A stretch of DNA of 64,000 nucleotides from Hippasteria phrygiana (Eukaryota > Echinodermata > Asteroidea > Valvatida > Goniasteridae): NCBI GenBank assembly GCA_037893225.1, contig JAZGUH010000722.1, positions 248,001 to 312,000 of the forward strand. Direction: 5' to 3'. The notes beneath the pieces were generated by a model. It made no database searches. It saw only the letters and a list, made by a program, of their open reading frames with translations, and was not told the origin of the DNA. The first letter of the stretch is position 1, and every line of letters starts with the position of its first letter. The translations under genes were made by a program, and so were the position numbers. Of the stretch, positions 58,916 through 64,000 are shown in pieces.

Positions 58916-59440
58916 AGTCTAGGTTCCAAGACGTTCTTAGCGGTGCGACGTATAGCGCGCACGGCCGGCCGACAGCGCCCTCTCGCTACACACACACACG
59001 CCAAGGCCAAATCGCTAAGAACGTCTAGGGAATTTCGCAAGTTTTGCTCGCGAAATCGCGAGCAGAACTGTGTGGCATTTGCATGCGCGTGTGACGTAGC
59101 TGCATTATCGCATGTAAATAGCCAACACTCACTAGTCTAGTTTCTGTACTCACGTCGAAGATTTCTCAATCATGTTTGCCAGTCCAGAATCACTCTGCTC
59201 AGAACGTTAACTGACTAGTAAGTTATTACTTAAACATGAGTTTCCTCCAGTGCGCAAGCGCGATTATTCGTTTGACCCGCCTGTTAAATTATGCATAAGC
59301 AGGTCGCGCGCGCTCCCTTGCGAAATTCCCAAGACGTTCTTAGCGATTTGGCCTTGGCGTGTGTTTGTGTGTAGCTAGAGGGCGCTGCCGTGCGCGCTGC
59401 ACGTCGCACCGCGCTAAGGACGTCTTGGAACCAAGACTAG
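58916..59440. mobile_element. Foldback MITE with arms of about 120 bp
   Basis: Left arm 58916-59040 (CTAGGTTCCAAGACGTTCTT, GCGCCCTCTCGC, CTAAGAACGTC) is repeated as its complement at 59318-59440. The centre is about 280 bp. The short open frames inside are translations of the arms. It lies in the intron joining the transmembrane and NACHT exons. Confidence 0.88.
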
Positions 59441-59606
59441 ATATTTGTACGATCTTTAGAAACTTCCGAGACAGCGTCATTATAAAACATCTGGATCATT
59501 CAGACCTTTCTGGCCTTGACAACCAACATACACAATTTAGTGATGCTCTTGATCGATACTATTTCTCTTTGTACAGGGTTTCCTTTTGAAATGTCCGAAT
59601 GCTTAC

Positions 59607-59780
59607 CTCGAGGCACCATTTCGTATTGGCCTCGTTCAGGATCACTCTTCGGGTCTGGTGCTCGTCTCCAACGCCTCCATATTATGATGAAAGCCGTAAT
59701 CATAAGTAGCACAGCGAGAACAAAGACAATAGGGACCAAGATGACTGCGATATCCACAGGCTGTACATCTGCAGGGCCTG
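59607..59780 (-). CDS. Gene 3 transmembrane exon
   Basis: 58-codon exon from acceptor TGATTTCAG to donor CGAG|GTAAGC, phase 1 at both ends. It encodes GPADVQPVDIAVILVPIVFV, LAVLLMITAFIIIW, a basic stop-transfer RRWRRAP and a short juxtamembrane piece ending QYEMVPR. The last G plus AG of the NACHT exon makes a Glu codon, continuing PVRGFDL in frame. It is the hinge that makes the Ig-NACHT fusion a type I membrane protein. Confidence 0.88.
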
Positions 59781-60017
59781 CTGAAATCAGAGAAACGTGG
59801 AGTTTCAAAAGAACAGCACAAATTCTGAAATGTTCCAAAATTGTAATCCTTTTTTTAAATGTTTCCCTATTAAAGGGCAGCAAAGTTTTGTCTACTCTCT
59901 TCTCTCTTAATAGATGTCTTTGGCTATCACTTCAGAATCTATAAACCAACACTTCAGATTTAATTGTGTTTTGTCACAGGTTGCTTTCTGCACGAATTCA
60001 GATATATGGTAACTTAC

Positions 60018-60383
60018 TTTCTATAACTAAGATCTCGACATAAGATCTGATTAAGTCATCGCCGTCTGGGAAGACATGACACCAGTATCTGACGTCACCA
60101 TCGTGGGAGCAATTGTTCATGCTTAGGGACCCTTCTGGGGATATATCGAAGCAGCCGCTGTTATCTCTGAGAGCAAGGGTTTTGGAACCATCTGGTAAAT
60201 TCAGCATGCCAATGACATTTGTCGCCTCTGCATCGGGCTCACCAAACGACCAAATCACAGTTGCAGTGGCCGTAGTGGCATTGCCTAATAAGACCGGGCA
60301 AGTGAGTGTAATTTTGCTATCTGACTCAGAAATCCTGGAGCGACGGGCAGTAGCAGTACCGCCATCGAGCGGAAATGTACCAC
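60018..60383 (-). CDS. Gene 3 Ig-type exon a
   Basis: 122-codon exon from acceptor AAATACAG to donor GAAA|GTAAGT, phase 1 at both ends. It has SKITLTCPVLLGNATTATAT, VIWSFGEPDAE, GCFDISPEGSLSMNNC and GDVRYWCHVFPDGDDLIRSY, ending EILVIE. Besides the canonical pair it keeps the extra cysteines seen in gene 1. Undamaged. It is the membrane-proximal domain, about 240 bp of intron from the transmembrane exon. Confidence 0.88.
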
Positions 60384-60672
60384 CTGTATTTATAAAACGA
60401 GAAAATGAGAACAGGTGTTGAAAGAGTGCATAGACTGAGATTGCATATGTCTTTTTTAAAGGATCAGGCATTGCTTCATTAATCCAGGCTTCTTCCAGGC
60501 ATTTTAAAACATGAAGTCGATCGCAGCAACATCATCAATCGAAGCCCTGATCAATTGTGTCAGCAGGATTGCCCATCGATTAGATATTGACTGTTGTTTA
60601 GTAATTGCTTATCACCTGGAGAAAACGTCATGCCATGTATTGAAATATACCAAAAAAGGTAAAGCCACCTAC

Positions 60673-60993
60673 CTATCACTCGAACTGTGATAGCAATGGG
60701 TGTGGTCTCGGGACCAAGATCACAGCTGTATTCCCCTGCGTGATCTGTACCAACTTGTTCAATAAGAAGACCAAAGTTACTCGCAAGACCGTACGTGGTG
60801 GCAGCATCAATGACACCAGTCGATAAGTTATAATCGAGGATCTTGTGTTCACTGTCAGTGGTTCCCTTGTACCACTGTATCTCACACGATGCATAACTAG
60901 ATGTCCAGGTACTACATGGGAGTGTTTGCTGCGTTTGCTTTTTCAGGTAAAATGATGTGTCTGAAGCCTTCAAAGTACGAGGTGGTTGCTCAG
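60673..60993 (-). CDS. Gene 3 Ig-type exon b
   Basis: 107-codon exon from acceptor GTGTTGTAG to donor GATAG|GTAGGT, phase 1 at both ends. It reads EQPPRTLKASDTSFYLKKQT, LPCSTWTSSYASCEIQWYKG, FGLLIEQVGTDHAGEYSCDL and ITVRVIG. V-like hallmarks are complete and there is no lesion. Paired with gene 1 exon b. Confidence 0.88.
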
Positions 60994-61195
60994 CTACAAC
61001 ACAAAAGAAAAAAATATAAGATCAATAGTTGGCTTTTATCGTGCTATGCTGTTTAGTCAAGTGGTTTACTTTTGCTTGATACTTGTTCTCGAAATGAGCA
61101 GCTTCTATTCAACACATCACCCACAAAAATCAGACACAATCCTTTACTTTTGATGTTTTTTTTTTATCTAAAACAAACACATTCAACTACCTGAT

Positions 61196-61537
61196 ATCTG
61201 GACATTCGTGAAGCAATTACATCTGCATTCCATCTGGTAGGTATACATGACACCATAATCTCTGGGTATCCTGTACATCGTTCAGGGAGTTGACTGTAAG
61301 TGCAGCGTCGCTACCAATGCTGTAATCAGCGCCATGTTGGATCTGCAGGACAGTACCATTAGAGAAACGCGCACCAATGATGTCTGTATCTGCAGTGACG
61401 CCCTCTCCCGTTGACCAATACACTACGGATAATACTGCGTCTGGTGTCTGTGGATCGCACTAACACGGTAGCGTCTGTCTCCGTCCTCGCTGGAAAATGG
61501 CAGAAGACGATGCGTCACTAGTGGTAGCTGGAAACGA
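61196..61537 (-). pseudogene. Gene 3 Ig-type exon c, stop and frameshift
   Basis: Splice sites look intact (acceptor ATATGCAG, donor ATCAG|GTAGTT). The c-type sequence QRGRRQTLPC is followed by TAG where the intact gene 1 copy has CAG. After VVYWSTGEGVTADTDIIGAR and RLWCHVYLPDGMQ a one-base frameshift precedes CFTNVQIS. Because the neighbouring exons are all phase 1, skipping this exon leaves gene 3 in frame. Confidence 0.85.
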
Positions 61538-61694
61538 GTCAACTGCATATCAAAACAATCAGAAATATAAGAACTATCACTGCGTTATTCTAGAACGTAA
61601 TTCGAAAAGCGTTGATTCGTACATGATTTATTTTTCTAGCAAAAGTACAACAAAAATTACACCCCTACAAAATCCTGGATTCGCCCCTACTTAC

Positions 61695-62033
61695 CGATAA
61701 CTCTGACGTTGATTTCACCGACTCTGTAAGATGTATCTCGTGGTACGACTTGGCACAAGTATCTCCCTTCATCACTCTCCTCAACCCCTTTGATAACGAG
61801 GCTGAAACCAGACGACAGCGCGTACCTGTCGCTGTCCGGAAGGTCTTTGTTTTCAGTGTGACTTATCAGACGCTCCCTGTCAGGGTCATTAATGTTTGAT
61901 CCTTTGTACCAAATTACTCCTATAAGGACCTCGTCACTCCGGCGATAAGACAGACAGGGCAGTCGGTGCCAAACCCCCCGCTGTACGGTGGCATGTGTGT
62001 TAGACAAACTGACGGGGTCCCTGATGAACTTGG
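61695..62033 (-). CDS. Gene 3 Ig-type exon d
   Basis: 113-codon exon from acceptor TTATTAG to donor TATCG|GTAAGT, phase 1 at both ends. It reads KFIRDPVSLSNTHATVQRGV, WHRLPCLSYRRSDEV, GVIWYKGSNINDPD, SLVIKGVEESDEGRYLCQVV and INVRVIG. It is the most upstream exon of gene 3 in the window. The signal exon would be further right but was not found. Confidence 0.88.
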
Positions 62034-62159
62034 CTAATAAGATAATCAATAGAGGGGTATTTTGTTATTATTTATAATCACATGATGCGAAGACAATAGG
62101 GGGCAGTGGATATTATTGAGACATGTTTGTGTATTCTTACGACTACCCTCTCTATAAAG

Positions 62160-63609
62160 CAGGGTTGTTTTATTTAAATCACTCGATTTAAATCATTGAT
62201 TGTGGAAAAAATATATATAAAATCACTAATAAAAATCACGTTTTTATATTTTTGCTATTTTTCAATGTAAAAACAATGTCTGTTATTCAAACCTGACTTT
62301 CATTAACTTTAAATCGCTTATACTCACTCTAAAGGGATGTAAAAGGCCAGTTTCGTGAAACATTGTACTACATTTATCTTGTGTACAATGCATATGATTC
62401 TGAAGTAATGTACCGGTACTACCTGCATGCATTGTACAGTATTCATCTCTTAGTACATGTACATACATGTAGGTTTAACTCAATTCATGTAATGCGCCTA
62501 TCAATTGATTCCCCACCCCCGACCTCCCACCCAACCCCCCATCCCACCCAACCCCCCACCCCACCCTACCCCACCTCGATCCCTTTGCAAGGCTTTTTAA
62601 ATCAAAACCTAAACCATACATGTACATAATAGCATCACAATTCTAATTCCCACACTCATTTAGGTTGGGATTGTCGCTACTTTGCCCGAGAGGTTGGGAT
62701 TTTGTCACTTCAAAAGTGACAATCCCCACCTCAGATGTGGGGTGGCCGGGGGGGGGGGGACAATTGATAGGCGCATAGCTTAATGTAATGTGGGCACATA
62801 AACAAGGGCGGATCCAGAGGGGCCAAAGGGGGTCATGGCCCTCCCACAAAACCAAACTTTTTTTTTTTAAACTGACGTCGCAAAAAGGCAGCCACTGCGT
62901 ACACGATACACCCACCCACAAAACTCAGCCAAAAAAATGTTTGGCCCCCAAAAAAATTGTGTTCTGGGTCCGCCCTTGCACATAAACATGATTATATAAT
63001 TGAAAACAAGATCAGAGATGGAAGCTGATTATTAAACCCAACATTGTTTGATTTGCAATCCAAGATGTCTTAACCCTAACAGTCCTCAATTCTCAGATGA
63101 TGATTTTTCACACACCCTAGGGTTATTATAGGGTAACGGTTTGTATATTGTATGCAATCTGTTCTGACTCTAAGAAAATCAACTTCAAAATAAAATAAAA
63201 CATACTGTACATGCCTACATGGTGATATTTATGGTGGCTGCATTAAATAGTTTCATTCCATCATGGTTGTGTGGGGGGGGGGGGGGGGTTTCTGTTATCA
63301 ACTTGGATGAGAAATGTGCAGGGTGATGCTGTAACAGATTTTAAGACAAATGTATTCTAGAAAAGAATATGATATTTAGAAAGGGATTTCAGTACTGATT
63401 TCATGAACAATTGTGTGTGGTTATACATTTGTACCTGACTTTCAATTATGGTCATTTAAATTGACTTATTTAAAACAAATGTTTTATGCAAATGGTACAA
63501 TAGTAAATACAATTTTAAAAAATCGATTTAAATTTTTAAAATCCGATTTAAATAAGAAAAATCTGATTCTTTTATTAAAAAAAAAAAATCATGATTTTTA
63601 TCAACCCTG
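62160..63609. mobile_element. hAT-like non-autonomous element, 1,450 bp
   Basis: Ends are CAGGGTTG and CAACCCTG followed by AT-rich inverted sub-ends. It is flanked by CTATAAAG (62152-62159) and CTATAAGG (63610-63617), an 8-bp target duplication with one mismatch. No transposase frame. A second element is nested inside. Confidence 0.88.
62803..62978. mobile_element. Nested hAT-like MITE, 176 bp
   Basis: Inverted ends CAAGGGCGGATCCAGA and TCTGGGTCCGCCCTTG with exact 8-bp direct repeats CACATAAA at 62795-62802 and 62979-62986. It inserted into the larger hAT-like element. Confidence 0.93.
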
Positions 63610-63617
63610 CTATAAGG

Positions 63618-64000
63618 GCTTTTTTTGGGGTGGGGTGTAGAATTGTTTGGAATGCTCTCAATCGGTATTTTTCTAGTTCAAAGGCCAAAGGGCTAAGGTA
63701 AAAGGCCTAACCTAACACAACACGGAAGAAGTTTGTGTACATTTCTAAGGTAATGTCTGCACATTTACTATTCTCGGTTCTTGTTATTGTCATCATTATT
63801 ACCCATAATTCCCCTTAGGCTGTATGTCTGAATGAACTCCTACGTTTCTGTAATGTGCTCCCCTGCACCACAAGTTTTGATCCTATAGACAGTTGGCTTC
63901 GCGAAAAAGTAAGGGTTTGCCCCTGGTCACCCAGCACAAAGATGACCAATATAAAATCATCTCGCAGATGACATGGCTACCACCTGCAGTTAAGCTGTTC
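63618..64000. other. Upstream region of gene 3; no feature
   Basis: No signal-peptide exon or repeat recognised up to the window end. Confidence 0.35.

Noticed and set aside
58837..59140. Arg-rich short proteins on both strands
   Set aside because: They are translations of the arms of the foldback element.

Overview
The window is animal nuclear DNA, most likely from an invertebrate deuterostome. An echinoderm is my best guess, by inference only. It is intron-rich and AT-rich, with many mobile elements, long G/C homopolymers and frequent TAGGCCTA-like words. It carries DIRS/Ngaro retroelements and a multi-exon immunoglobulin (Ig)-NACHT-LRR family. No prokaryotic feature is present.

The core is a tandem array of related receptor genes on the minus strand. 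Gene 3 (62.03 to 54.91 kb) has four Ig-type exons in the order d, c, b, a, then a transmembrane exon, then one large exon with a NACHT NTPase and a short LRR region. Every exon begins with two bases and ends with one base of a split codon (phase 1 at both ends), and the transmembrane exon joins the NACHT exon in frame. The predicted product is a membrane-anchored NLR with an Ig ectodomain. Its signal-peptide exon would lie upstream of 62.03 kb; none was found before the window end. Gene 2 (39.49 to 36.85 kb) has a signal-peptide exon, an Ig-d exon, an Ig-c exon broken by a 500-bp transposon, and then only a remnant of the NLR C-terminus. Gene 1 (26.05 to 9.03 kb) has a signal-peptide exon and intact Ig d, c, b and a exons spread over 17 kb by insertions, including a nearly complete DIRS element in one intron. 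I found no transmembrane or NACHT exon for gene 1 within the window.

On the plus strand at 44.56-48.14 kb, between genes 2 and 3, lies a separate small receptor: two Ig exons and a transmembrane exon with a very short cytoplasmic tail. All its exons also use phase-1 splicing.

Mobile and repeated DNA fills much of the rest. It includes a decayed Ngaro-like element (0.4-4.25 kb), a DIRS1-like element with inverted repeats (14.16-19.95 kb) next to a small DIRS-derived hairpin, two LINE 3' fragments, a tRNA-derived SINE family, piggyBac-like TTAA elements, and two nested hAT-like elements with 8-bp target duplications. There are also a Harbinger-like element with a SANT/Myb-like remnant, a THAP remnant, a Crypton/DUF3504-like exon remnant, several large palindromes and satellites, and a fragment of 18S rRNA inside a palindromic repeat. 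All similarity calls are by eye; no database search was run.
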